Shown here piece by piece: positions 22,269 through 33,499 of a DNA stretch of 64,000 bases. The notes under the pieces are model-generated. The model was not told the origin of the DNA and searched no databases. It was given only the letters and a program-made list of their open reading frames with translations. This DNA comes from Semisulcospira habei (lineage: Eukaryota; Mollusca; Gastropoda; Semisulcospiridae): positions 183,216,663 to 183,280,662 of the forward strand of contig BTPG01000001.1 in the NCBI GenBank assembly GCA_036245525.1. Reading direction: 5' to 3'. Made by a program: the position numbers and the translations under genes. Numbering within the stretch: the first letter of the stretch is position 1; each line of letters begins with the position of its first letter.

Positions 22269-22481
22269 TTACATAGAAACATTTTCTGGAATAATTCCTT
22301 GCTTGACGAGAAAGTCTTTTGTAGCAATTGACCCTGTTACAACAGCTACTAGCTTAGCACTGTCTTTGAAGTCTAATCTACTCAAGTCTGCCGATTTCAT
22401 TTTGAGAAGACTTTTTCCCAACATAGTGTATATTACAGCAGAGTGATAGACAAGGTTCATTATGTTCTTTGTGTCGCTCAT
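22269..22481 (-). CDS. Small conserved Polinton protein, copy 2
   Basis: This intact 70-codon frame starts MSDTKNIMNLVYHSAVIY and ends with IIPENVSM. It has mildly hydrophobic stretches (LVAVVTGSIATKDFLVKQG) but no clear catalytic motif. It lies 8 bases upstream of the next leftward Polinton gene, so the two are probably co-transcribed. Similar small proteins with a closing QGIIP-type motif occur in Polintons; the role is unknown. It is the only undamaged gene of copy 2. Confidence 0.6.
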   Translation of the reverse strand: MSDTKNIMNLVYHSAVIYTMLGKSLLKMKSADLSRLDFKDSAKLVAVVTGSIATKDFLVKQGIIPENVSM

Positions 22482-22515
22482 TTTCTTATGCCATAAATTA
22501 AAATAATAAATGTAT

Positions 22516-22961
22516 TCACTGCATGAAAAATGGGTCGAAAGGTTTTGGCTTTGCTGGTAATGTGGAGACTTCTTCTTTTATTTTTGGAGTGTCTGATTTT
22601 TTGGACACTGTTCGAGTGTTTGGTTTGTATTTTTTATATAATTGGTAACCTACATAACCAAATCCAGCAACTATATATTTTGTTATTTCAGATTTTGACT
22701 CGGTTGTTTGTCTCTCACTTTGTTGGGGGTGTGAGGGTGTTGGTCCTGACGGTAGTGACACCAGTGCTGGAGCTTGTGTTGTTGACGGTGGGTCAGTTAC
22801 ATGAGTCTTTTCTGTTAACGCCTGAAGCTGTATTTTTTTGGTCTGTTATATTCAGCTAATCTTTTCCCAGCCTCTATCCAACCTGGGCTTTTAGTCTTAG
22901 TCACCTTTTCAACTTGTGTCAAGACAGGACTCGGTTGTGGAGTCATCTGGGTCTCATCCAT
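22516..22961 (-). pseudogene. Polinton small accessory protein, copy 2, frameshifted
   Basis: The counterpart of the gene at 1-273. It starts with an ATG at 22961-22959 (MDETQMTPQP) and shares the basic GWIEAGKRLAEYN stretch. A shift in an A-run near 22840 moves the rest into the frame of 22761-22516. That part has a Ser/Pro/Gln linker, a short hydrophobic segment (KYIVAGFGYVGYQLYKK) and a Pro/Lys-rich end (PKPFDPFFMQ). It lies between two other leftward Polinton genes and overlaps the end of the one starting at 23412. Confidence 0.6.
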
Positions 22962-23412
22962 TTTTTTTCTGCAGTACAATTTATTTTCGAAAAATCAATA
23001 TGACTCCCAATAACAAGCAAGGTTATCACAGGTACAAGATAATTGCCAGATTTGTAAAACATGAGGCATGCTAATTTACCAATTGAACTTGTAACTATGG
23101 GGTTGCTTTCTAAATCGTGTGATAAGGTGTCAGTATCAACAGGAAGGAAGTGACTCACAGCTTTTGTGTATAGGCAGACAGAGAACAACTCAAATCACAG
23201 GTCATTAGTAAAGCAATGTGATTTTTATATTTAGCATGTAGTTTGATTAGCTAGTCAGCAGTAAGGGATTCTATATCTTCTGTCATGTATGGTTTTCTGA
23301 GAAAAGCTTTTGATTTGCCAGAAACAACTACAGAGAAAAGACATTGTTTTTTAGAGTCCAAGTCTTTGTTCTCTACAGCACAGATATCACTTAGAAGAAG
23401 TCATTCATCTTG
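22943..23412 (-). pseudogene. Polinton conserved accessory protein, copy 2, with premature stops
   Basis: The uninterrupted counterpart of the split gene in copy 1. It starts with an ATG near 23420-23412 (Met-Asn-Gln-Asp-Glu), but the next codon is TGA, and another stop lies near the middle (LTAD-stop). From 23188 to 22943 the frame is open (AVSHFLPVDTDTLSHDL; GNYLVPVITLLVIG). This copy provides the empty site for the 1.4 kb MITE of copy 1. Confidence 0.65.
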
Positions 23413-23429
23413 GTTCATTTTATAATGTA

Positions 23430-25610
23430 ATATAATATTTTTTTATGCTAAAATTAATCTAACTGTGAATGTTGATTGATTGGTTAATTAACCTTTGTTT
23501 AAGAAGTCAATGACAACATTAATTATTTAGGTGGGGTGGGGGATCTGCCTTAATAATCACAGGTTGATAGCTGATCAAAAAACGTAGCTTAAATTATTTC
23601 CAGAATGGAATTAATATGGATAGAAAAACAAAGAGGTGATTGCAATTATTGGAGGTCGTTAGTCTGATTACTTAGTTAATCAAATAAATCTATTGATTAT
23701 GGGAGGGGTGGGTTTGTGCTCTCTGAGTGTCTATCTCTATTCCTAGGTAGGTATTTTTGCAAATTTGTCAACCAAATTTGGTACAAAGATAGCTGATGAT
23801 AAGACCTTCTTATGCATACTAATTTAGTCGACTCATCACAAAGGTCAAGGGTCACGGGGGGGGGGGGGGGGGGTTGACAGATGTGTGAAAAATGCTTACA
23901 TTTTTTAAAACGTGGATTTTACTGCCGCAGAAGATCACACATATGTAAATCGGTCATACATGTGAGCCATAATGGCTTTGCCTTTCTTGTCTAAGGTTGT
24001 CACTATCCATAGCGGACATCAGTGTCGTCAATGAATCTCAATTAGTATGGCGATTCAATTCGTGCGTTCGCTGCTGTCTATTCTCCGTTTATGTGTGTGT
24101 ATTTGTTTGGGAAGGAAATTTCGAGCGTACCTACACACTAATAAGTATTTCATTACTAGTGAGCATAAGGAACTTGCTAGTGTGACAGTATGCGCATATT
24201 TAGCGTTTTTGCATTGCAGACATTATCAAGCATCAAGATTGAGTCTTTGTGGTCTGCAAAGGATCATGTGAAAGGAAAGTATATCAAGCAAGTTCATGAG
24301 TATTAATTTGCTTGTCATACAATATATCAGTATCAGTAATTGTTGATTACGGTCAAGATATTTGTATTTCACTTATTTCTGTTTTCAGATCAAGGAAGTC
24401 AAAACTGAAGAGAAGGCGGCTCAAGTCGGCTGCCTGAAACAACACAGCGCGACTTCTTTGCATATCCAAACATCCCAGTTGTTTGTTTGTTTGTTTGTTT
24501 GTTTGTTTGTTTTTTTTGTTGTTTTTTTTTTGGTTTTTTTTGTTGTTTTTTTAGGAGATTCAGAGGGTTCTACCAGAGCCTCGATTTGATCGCCGTGGAC
24601 ATTTCTATTTCGAAGCATGAATGTTCCGCATAGAAAACTTCTTTGTAACATTTCCTGGAGTTGTGTGGTGCTCTGGTAGTAAAGTTTAGAAAATTTACTG
24701 TTTTTTTGCTTTTTTTATGTGTGGAATGTTGAACTTCTCTTTCCCTCACTTTGTTCTCCTAATTTTTTTTTTTTATTGATTTTTGTTCTTCTATAAACAA
24801 AGCCTGCCTTGTGAATATTTAACATCTTTGAAAGAAATTGTGGACAATTAGTTAATTTATCCACATGTGCTGTGTAAATAAATATTGTACCTAAATTAAA
24901 TAATTATGGGTATTATTTCTGTGTGTTAGCATTATACCACTTTTTGTTTTAAATTTATTTTCTTACGGCATCCTAGTTTGGCGTCGCACATCATGCAGGT
25001 TACCATATTATTTTGCATTATTTTATTTATTGTGCTATGAACTGGATCAATACAGTGTATTTTATCTGACTCATCTCTATACAGAGAATATGTGACAGGA
25101 TTATTAAAACTTAGTTGTGACAATTAAGTACACCAGAAAAAGTTTTGTTTTGATGGTAACCTGCAAATGGCATCACAGGTTTATGCCGTTCCCACGCACA
25201 ACATATTGGACTTAAGAATTTCCAAAGTCATATAAATGGAGTGTAATTGGTGTGTTTTAATTGGAAATCACACAACTAGTTTCTAGATTTTACAAAATAT
25301 CATGTTGCGTCATAGTGTGTGCAGGTTACCGTTTTAGCATGACCCACCCAAATGAAATCGCTATGCCGTCCGAACCATCACAGCTACTGATTGTTTTTGT
25401 TTTTATTTTAGGTAATAGTAAAAAAATCAACTTCAGAAAGTATATGTTTAATTAGTCTTGCATAGAGTTTTAGAATTTGGCTGATTTTGAATGACTCATA
25501 TATATGAATTAAATCTGTCCAAGAATGCTGGCACCAAACAATCCAATATAGATCCAAGCGAAATACTTTGAATATGAAGGAAAAATCCATATACACCAAG
25601 TAGTATAGAA
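23430..25610. other. Non-coding DNA with repeats
   Basis: Contains an inverted unit of the 20-21 kb repeat (about 23750-23990, with a G-run at 23857-23873), a (TTTG)n and T-rich tract at about 24479-24552, and AT-rich sequence. No convincing gene is visible. Confidence 0.5.
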
Positions 25611-25745
25611 CTTTTCACAAATTTTCGCCCTCTCAGCGAGGGTTTCATCAGAGGAATTCCCCCGATGAAGCCCTCGCTGAGAGCGCAAAAATTTGTGAAG
25701 ATACTGATGAAGCCCTCGCTGAGAGGGCGAAATTTTGTGAAAATA
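25611..25745. repeat. Short fold-back repeat
   Basis: The left arm, around TTCGCCCTCTCAGCGAGGG at about 25622-25642, is the inverse of the right arm, CCCTCGCTGAGAGGGCGAA at about 25713-25732. A third direct copy (GATGAAGCCCTCGCTGAGAG) lies between them at about 25664-25683. The arms extend outward into TTTTCACAAA / TTTGTGAAAA. Two ACCACACTAGAGTAAC units follow at about 25776 and 25808. Confidence 0.7.
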
Positions 25746-25839
25746 AAAGCGTAACTCCTGGCACAAGGTTGTAGACCACACTAGAGTAACAGTTCCAACA
25801 GTACTTAGACCACACTAGAGTAACGGTTCCAACAGTATT

Positions 25840-27225
25840 TGGGTTTAATGCCGCGTGGTAGACTACGGCCATCTCACGGCAGTTAAATAAATAAGGTAAA
25901 GTAAGTCAAAGATACCTGGGACATAAGAATGCTAAGTATAGATTATGATCATGCACAGATGTACATTGGTGGATGTTCTGCGGTTTTGTGTGTGTAACTG
26001 GATTGGGGTTGGGAGCGAGCGATACTGCACCTATTACCATGTACGTGTATAAGACATTTATTCACCAAGTAAAACGTTACAAGGATTTTTGTGTGGCATG
26101 GCGACAGTAAAATATGTCCTCACATGTAGGGCATTCATCATGTCATACACTTAGTTGGCGATCATCCTATATACAGCACTAAAAGATAGATAAACACAAT
26201 ATTAAACACAAATCAGACATATGTCACAAATCATGGAATCATGTTGTTCCGTGCATGGTGATGTATTAAGGACAGCTTCTGGAAAAAAAAATTGCATCTG
26301 AATCGAGAGGTTCTGGCTTTAAAAGCACGAAACCGCCGGCCAGAGGGCAGAAGCTCAAAGAGATGATTGGCTGGGTGTGACAGATGTGACAGAATAGTAC
26401 TGGTGGCCACATGCACAGGGGCACCATGGTGTATGTTCTTGAGCTGTATGCTGATGTGTATGTACAAAACCTACATTACAAACAAACAAAATAAATAATT
26501 TAAATAAATAAGATAAAGTAAGTCTAAGGTACCTGGGACATATGCATGCTAGGTAAAGGATAGATTAAAAATTATGAACATACACATATGTGCATGTCCT
26601 TCCTTTGGTAGGTGTTCTGCGGTTTTATGTGTGTATTTAGGTAAGGGTTGGGAGCAGGCAATATGGCACCTATTACCATCTATATATGTGTATATTTTCT
26701 TGTATGCTGATATGTATGTACAAAACCTTCATTACAAGCAAACAAAATAAATAATTTAAATATATAGTTATTTGGGTTTAATGTCGAGCAGGCGACCAAT
26801 GCCATCTCATGGCGGTTAAATAAAAAAGATAAAGTAAGTCAAGATACCTGGGACATATGAATGCTCAGTAGACGATAGATTATGAACATGCACAGATGTG
26901 TCGTTTGGTGGGTGTTCTCTGGTTGTGGAGTGGGGTTGGGAGTGGGCAGTATTACCATATATGTGTATGTGAACATCAGCATATGTACAAAACCTACTTT
27001 TCAAACAAATAAAAATAAATAATAAATTTAAATAACTAGGACATATGAATACCAAGTAAAGGATATATTATGAACATGCACAGATGTGCATGTCCTTTAA
27101 TGGGTGTTCTGTGGTTTTGTATGTGGGGTGGGGAGTGGGTGGTATGCACCTATTACCATATATGTGTACATGTTATGTTCACATCATATATGTGTATATG
27201 TATGTTCTCATACATCTTGTATGCT
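25840..27225. repeat. Array of diverged 300-600 bp repeats
   Basis: Units share GATAAAGTAAGTC, ACCTGGGACATATGAATGCT, GATTATGAACATGCACAGATGTG, GGTGTTCTG(C/T)GG and CACCTATTACCAT in the same order. Copies can be followed from about 25890, 26510, 26825 and 27030, and a further partial copy lies at about 27810-27880. They are direct repeats of uneven length with extensive divergence. No coding capacity is apparent. Confidence 0.6.
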
Positions 27226-27228
27226 GAT

Positions 27229-27520
27229 GTCCCCCACCCGGGTCTACCCTGGGGGACTTGGGTGGGGTTAACTACTTTTTAGTTCCCAGGGTCACCCTAG
27301 TCAGCCCCACAGGGTGGGTTTTCCCCTCTATTCTGGGGCGTGTGTTTCTGTCTACCTTTGGTACATTCACCTATGTCCCCCACCCGGGTCTACCCTGGGG
27401 GACTTGGGTGGGGTTAACTACTTTTTAGTTCCCAGGGTCACCCTGGTCAGCCCCACAGGGTGGGTTTTCCCCTCTATTCTGGGGCGTGTGTTTCTGTCTA
27501 CCCTTGGTACATTCACCTGT
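27229..27520 (+). repeat. Tandem duplication of a 146-bp unit
   Basis: The unit beginning GTCCCCCACCCGGGTCTACC occurs at 27230 and again 146 bp later. The copies differ at about two positions (CCCTAGTC versus CCCTGGTC; CTACCTTTGG versus CTACCCTTGG). It is inserted within a copy of the preceding repeat family. Confidence 0.85.
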
Positions 27521-27599
27521 ATTTTCCTTTTTTAAACTCTTCCTACTGTCTGCACTGCCTGTAGCTCTTGATATTGAATGTGTGTTGCTAAAGGGTCTA

Positions 27600-27745
27600 G
27601 TTAGGTTTATTTAGTGTATTAGACCAGCTGGCGACATACATTTAATATTCTGTTTAGTTTGGTTTTTTTCACAAGCAGTGCAGGCACGTCCTGAGAAAGT
27701 CTTGTTGCTGTCGGGACGTTAAGCAATGTACAATCAATCATTTTA
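27600..27745 (+). repeat. SINE-like 3' region ending GACGTTAAGCAATGTACAATCAATCA
   Basis: A stretch including CACGTCCTGAGAAAGTCTTG and TCGGGACGTTAAGCAATG matches the reverse of 1432-1486. The ending resembles tails of SINEs known from molluscs. The tRNA-derived head is not visible. Confidence 0.45.
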
Positions 27746-27889
27746 TGCTGATGTGTATGTGCAAACATACATCACAAACAAACAAACAAAAAAATAATAA
27801 GTTAATAAAATAAGTTGGAGATACCTGGGACCTATGAATATGCATGTTAAGTAAAGGATAGATTATGAACATGCACAGATTTCCTCTCC

Positions 27890-29002
27890 TTGGTGACCAC
27901 TACCATACCACTATAGTGATCATGTGCATCAAGGAATTCCTTCCATCCATAATTAAAAGGATAAATAAATAAATATGTAAGTGAATACATAAATGAATCG
28001 ATAATAAATAAATAAATAAAACATGTAATATAATAGAGAGGGCTACTATCTGTATTGTGTCTCATGCAGTCCTGATAAAGCTTGATCATGAGTCCTTGTG
28101 AGTGCGGATTGGTTGAATTGGTTGCAAAAACTAAAATTTTTATATTTAGGTGTTTAGCTGAACATGGTGATTTTGATGGAAACGGTTCGGAGATGGATTT
28201 CACTCTGCCTGGCTTGTGCAGTCGGATACGAGTGTGCTTGACCAGTTAAAAATCCCATCTCCACTAATAAAATAAAAAAAGAGCAGACCTGCACTTAGAG
28301 CCGTTAGGCTGAAAAACAGACGAACAACATGCATGTTGTATCCGGACAAAAAGTCTTCAGAATGTTGAAGATGGTCGGCAGACACATTGCACAACATGCA
28401 CAAAGGGAGTTTACTTTCGATATGCTTTCCTCCCACAAAAGACCGAGTTCTATTAAAAAGGCTGTTTTCAAAACCAGGAAAAATAACGTATTTGACGTTG
28501 ATAAGATGTTCAAATCGAAAATAATCTCTGTTTCAATTCAGGAGCAAAGTAAAGCTTCATCAATCGTGCGCGTCTGATTGACTTCTTTCGAAGGCTTCTC
28601 GCTGACCGCCATTTTGAAACTAGCGACGCGACTGTGCTTACCGCATTAAAAATAATACTTTTAAACTTATTTTATCGTATATATGTATGCATGTTTACTT
28701 GCTCATGGTTTTAATTTACTCACTGGAATAAACTTGTTACTTGTATGCTTGAAATTTTCAATGTTATGCACAAAAAACGTCTTGCACCTTATCCGAGCCG
28801 TGTACGAGGACTGGTTCCCTCACATCGAAAAATAGCTTTCGAAAAACACTTCTATAAAATTGTCTCCATCCTAAGGACAAATATTGTTGCCATGCATAAA
28901 CTATATGGCATTAGTACTTTCGTTTTATACCTGCAAACCATTGTTACTCTTTTGACGAACTACTTACCTCTGCAGAAATTGCGTAAGCTGCTAGACTATT
29001 AA
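27890..29002. other. Non-coding, no gene recognised
   Basis: AT-rich sequence with (AAAT)n-like stretches near 27960-28020. Frames of up to 118 codons are present, but none shows a family motif, and they overlap on opposite strands. Confidence 0.45.
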
Positions 29003-29961
29003 GCCATGTTCTCCGAAAATCCTTATTAGGAACACACCAGAGATATAGCCGATGGCGCAAGGGTACCCCCATTCACACTCCTTCACACATGCTAAAAATG
29101 AGGTTGAGAAACATTTTTCTCTAAATAAATCAGAATTCATTCCAGAAGCCCAAATCAGGCAATATTATGTTAAAACACACCTTCTGCATCCTCTGCAAAA
29201 ACAGAATGAAAAAATATTGAATCTGGCTCACAGTGAAGGTATTTGTGCACCCAGTAAACGGTCATTTCCGCGAAATCGCAAAAAAAGACAAAAATAATGT
29301 GTCGGATGCCTTCAGACATTTTCTATATCACTGACAGTCCATTTTAAGGTTTACATTATTAAAACAGGATGTCACAATTATTATATACTTGACTAGGTGA
29401 TGCTGTGATCACAGTGAGAGCCACAGTGGTTGATTTTGTATCCCTACCCCCAAGTTTGAAAAATACACAAAATTAATTAAAAAAAATTACTAAAGTTATT
29501 CCATTTCATTTTGACCTCTCTTTACCTATTATGTTTCAATAATGTGAGCATAAAGTGCAAGAAAATAAGGAAAGTCGGCATCCTTTACGGTACGTTCGTG
29601 GTGAATGATAGCTTTTTCCCAATTAAAATTGCCGTTGTTTCCGATGCCCTCAGAAATTTTGTAGGTCTTTGTTAGGTTTTATTGGTTAGGATAAAGTACC
29701 CCAGTTACACCCAACCTGATTTTATGATGCTGTGATGCAATTAGAGGCCACAGTGACTGAATTTGCTGCCCTACCCCCATTTTACCATTACACAAAGGAA
29801 CGCAAAACGGTCATAAAAATTGCTTACGTCATACTCCTCTGTTTAAATATTTTTGTTGTTGCCAGTTTTCTTTAAAAAGTATGCATATTGAGCATACAAA
29901 TTTGTGATCATTTCATTAATTTCAATGTGACCCATCAATTTAATTGTAACTATTTTTAACT
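29003..29961 (+). repeat. Left inverted arm of the TTAA fold-back element
   Basis: Matches 32409-33378 in reverse orientation with small indels. It contains two related sub-units, each starting TGATGCTGTGAT and carrying CCACAGTG and CCCTACCCCCA, about 330 bp apart (near 29400 and 29725). Confidence 0.85.
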
Positions 29962-30099
29962 GGCTGGTCATTTAGGTGATATTTTACCTAGCGTAAGGCG
30001 GGTGTAGTAAGGTCACCCCTTTTCCTTTTATTTATTTTCGTCTAGAAATGTGTAATATGAATATGCGTAATAAAGTTTCATGGTTCCTAACCAAAACAA

Positions 30100-32350
30100 T
30101 GTTATCAAAATACTTAGTTTCCACATGTCCACCACGAGATCACCACTTCCACTTCTTCTGCAACATTCAATTCCTTGATGGCCGTCTTTAAATCTTATAT
30201 TGTTCTGGCTGTCAATAAGTAAGCTGTCAAGAGCTCGGCAGCATGTTTTCAGAGTTTGGTGTACAGGGGCGTCTCTTCTGGTCAGAACTGCCAGCGGACC
30301 GCTTCTCTGTATGGACATGTTTGTAGAATGTGCTAAGGAGACTGATTTTCTATGCCAAATTCGTATAGGGCTGTTTCTGCATGACCCAGTATCAAGAGGT
30401 GAGTCCAGCAGGGTCCGTAGGGTCTGTGAACATTTGTGAAAGTTTTTTTTTTTTTTTTAAATGACAAGGCTTTTTCACGGCCCTGGAAGTCTGTCAATCA
30501 ACTTTCTGTCTTTTCCCTTAAAGTCTGTGAAAGTTTGTAAAAAATTACGAAGTGCTGGCAAACTTTTGTCTACTTTTTTTTTCAGTCTCCCCCAATTTGT
30601 GACTATTCCATTGCGAACGATCACGATGGCACTTGTTTCATGTGATTTATATTTAGCTCTGCAGTAAAGTGTCTGCATGGCCGTACTGCCGAACATTCTG
30701 ATTGGTGGTTTATGCTTCTACCGAGCTCCGCCATTCGCTAAGCGTTCTTTTATTTTGGTATCTCTTCATGCATTAGGCACGAAAGCTTCAAATCAGCTGC
30801 TGATACAGAGTGATCTAATTAAAGTGTGTAAACATTCAGGCTTCAGTTTGGGTTTGTGAAACGTTATGAAAAGTTTGTGAACTTCGTCGTTGCACTGATT
30901 ACTCTGGACAGGGTCCGTACAGAAAGCATCAGTGCTTAGATGAAAGATGGTGGCCTGGATCTCCCTGCTCCGCTTGTTGATGTCGTCTCAGTGCCCACTG
31001 GCTGCAGCCACCATTCTGCTGTTGCCAATCACTTTGTTGCTGTAGTGTCTTGGTTTCTTTACAGGAGGTTGTGATCTTGAGGTAGTCTGGCGCCTGCTTT
31101 GGCCAGGCTGTCAGCCTCTCCATTCCCAGCTACTCCAGAGTGCACTGGAATCCACTGCAGCACTATTTTGTGGACAGGGCATCCAGTCTATCTTGAAGCT
31201 TCCTGGTGATATCAGTGGATCAAGCTGCTGCCTTCCCCTAGCTAGTGCTCTGCTGCTGTGTTGAGCACCTGCAGATCTGTACGATAGTTGGAGCTGCTGC
31301 GCCAGCTGGTAAGGAGAGGGAGGTAGTAGTGCGGTCTGCACAACAGATGTACAAGCCACTTCCTTCATTCCGCACGGCGTCTTGTGCGGTACCACAGCTG
31401 CTGTGAGCGTAGCGCTTGTGCATAATCTCCAGCGAGTTGGCTTTGTGCAGTGCCGCGACCTTTGGCAAAGAGTCCTGGAACATTGTTTATGTTGTCTAGA
31501 AGGCTCTTTCGAGATGTCCAGGAATCTGAAGGGAGCTCTTCACACATCTTTGGGCTTGGTTTCAGGACATCAGTTTTAGCCCTTTGCAGGACCTTCAGCT
31601 GACGGTTCTTGGTCTGCTCCTGTAGTCTCCCATGCTGTCGGTGTTTAGTAAGTCTCTTCATCATGTGTGCTGTTCTGCGTTCCAGTGGCTCCTATGTCCT
31701 CCATTTCCTAAATTGGGGTGCTCCAGATGGCTCTAAAAATGTCACTGCATCATGAGAATGACCCATGTTCTGCATCTTGTCAAGCCTGGGTTTTTTGTTT
31801 TTTGTTGTTGTTGTTTTTTTTTTGTTTCGCAGGCAGTGTTTCATGTTGTCGATGTATCTTGGTACCGCACTACTGGTCTGACCGATTAGGTGTTTGCTTG
31901 CGCCAGGATGCTGTAATTTGCGCCAATGTGGTCCCCACCAGTTTCTTCATCAGAGACTTTTTTCCCACAGCTCTAGCTTCCATGGCTTCGATGTGAGGCC
32001 TCCACGTGAATCCAATAATTTATTTGTTGCCAGTAAAGTTGGCCTGTCTGTCTTTGGTACTGGAAGGTCTCCAGTTTCAAAGTGACCTCTTCCATCTGAT
32101 TGAAAGAGATGGTCTAGCTCAGTTTGTGTGGCCATTTCAGTCCAGCTGCTGACTCTATTGGCAGCATCCTGGATTCTGCAGGATGCTATTTCTTTATGTT
32201 CTGCTGCGCTCCACACTGCAAAGTCATCCGCATGGAGGATGTTCGAGATAAACCTTGGTACTGTTGGATGGAGGTCATTAATGCAGACCCAAAACAGCAT
32301 CCGACACAACATCTCCCTGAGGTACAGCTTCCCCGAGTTTGACAAGACTG
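30100..32350 (-). pseudogene. I/Nimb-like LINE fragment: reverse transcriptase, RNase H and 3' domain
   Basis: Read leftward, the fragment starts in the reverse transcriptase (FWVCINDLHPTVPRF, then the catalytic HADDFAVW near 32240). It continues to a recognisable RNase H (IVLQWIPVHSGVAGNGEAD near 31160-31100) and a C-terminal part ending about 30110. Frames at 32345-31950, 31664-31365, 31483-31238 and 30318-30028 each cover short pieces. RNase H downstream of reverse transcriptase, in this sequence style, fits the I/Nimb groups of non-LTR elements. The endonuclease end is missing. The fragment fills most of the space between the two inverted arms. Confidence 0.65.
30420..30908. repeat. About 490-bp insertion bounded by direct repeats CAGGGTCCGTA
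   Basis: The 11-bp sequence CAGGGTCCGTA lies at 30409-30419 and again at 30909-30919. The segment between them interrupts the LINE fragment. It contains a T-run and repeated GTGAA(A/C) motifs at both ends. CAGGGTCCGTA also resembles the terminus of some hAT-like elements, so the repeats might be element ends rather than a target duplication. Confidence 0.4.
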
Positions 32351-32408
32351 CTGAATGTGCAGACGGTAGAAGCTTCAGCTTCAGCCCCGGTCATGCCTTA
32401 ACATGCCT

Positions 32409-33378
32409 TAACTAAAAATAATTACAATTAAATTGATAGGTCACATTGAAATTAATGAAATGATCACAAATTGTATGCTCTATACGCATACTTTGTTAAG
32501 AAAACTGGCAACAAAAATATTTAAACGGAGGAGTATGATCATGATCATTTTGCGTTCCTTTGAGTACTGGTAAAATGGGGGTAGGGCAGCAGATTTAGCC
32601 ACTGTGGCCCCTAAATGCATCACAGCATCATAAAATCAGGTTAAGAGTAACTGTGGTACTCTATCCTAACCAATAAAACTTAACAGAGACCTAACAATTG
32701 TATACAAAATTTCTAAGGGCATCGGAAACAACGTACGTTTCCTAATTCGGCAATATTAATTGGGAAAAAGCTATCATTCACCACGAACGTACCGTAAAGG
32801 ATGCCGACTTTCCTTATTTTCTTGCACTTTATGCTCACATTATTGAAACTGGAAGGTCAAAGAGGTCAAAATGAAATGGAATAACTTAAGTACCTTTTTA
32901 AAAATAATTTTGTGTATTTTAAAACTTGGGGGTGGGGATACAAAATCAACCACTGTGGCTCTCACAGTGATCACAGCATCACCTAGTCAAGTTTATAATA
33001 ATTGTGACATCCTGTTTTAATAATGCAAGCCTTAAAATGAACTGTCAGTGCTATAGGAAATGTCTGAAGGCATCTGACAAATTATTTTTGTCCTTTGTTT
33101 TTGCGATTTCGCGGAAATGGCCGTTTACTGGGTGTACAAATACCTTCACTGTGAGCCAGAGATTCAATATTTTTTCATGCTGTTTTTTTGAAGAGGATGC
33201 AGAAAGTGTGCCTTAACATAATATTGTCTGGTTTAGGCTTCTGGAATGAATTCTGATTTATTTAGAGGAAACTGTTTCTCAACCTCATTTTAGCATGTGC
33301 GAAGAGTGTGAATGGGGGTACCCTTGCGCCATCGGCTATATCTCTGGTGTGTTCCTAAGGATTTTCGGGGAACATGGC
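32409..33378 (-). repeat. Right inverted arm of the TTAA fold-back element
   Basis: The reverse-orientation partner of 29003-29961. A 10-bp direct duplication, ATGCCTTAAC, lies at its inner border (about 32393-32412). Confidence 0.85.
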
Positions 33379-33499
33379 TTAAACATCTCAGTACATACCA
33401 AGGTAATTTTGAAACCCATCTTATTGTGTACTGGGGGGGGGGGGGGGGGGGTTGCACGGTAGACCTGGCTAGCTTATGGACTAAACCAATCGGAAAAGA

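Larger units (their letters stand above)
29003..33378. mobile_element. Fold-back element with about 0.96 kb inverted arms, flanked by TTAA
   Basis: The left end, GCCATGTTCTCCGAAAATCC, and the right end, GGATTTTCGGGGAACATGGC, are inverted copies, bordered by TTAA at 28999-29002 and 33379-33382. Inverted similarity continues inward for about 960-970 bp, for example through GATATAGCCGATGGCGCAAG and CCTTTACGGTACGTTCGTGG. The interior holds an I/Nimb-like LINE fragment. TTAA duplications are used by piggyBac and Kolobok transposons, but no such transposase is present. It is either one large non-autonomous element or two inverted copies that trapped a LINE. Confidence 0.75.

Noticed and set aside
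25611..25745. Repeats with short spacers as a possible CRISPR array
   Set aside because: There are only three copies in mixed orientation with unequal spacing, and the setting is animal genomic DNA.
28745..29297. Host exons in frames 28745-29002 and 29052-29297
   Set aside because: The second lies inside the inverted arm and recurs in the other arm; the first has no recognisable domain.
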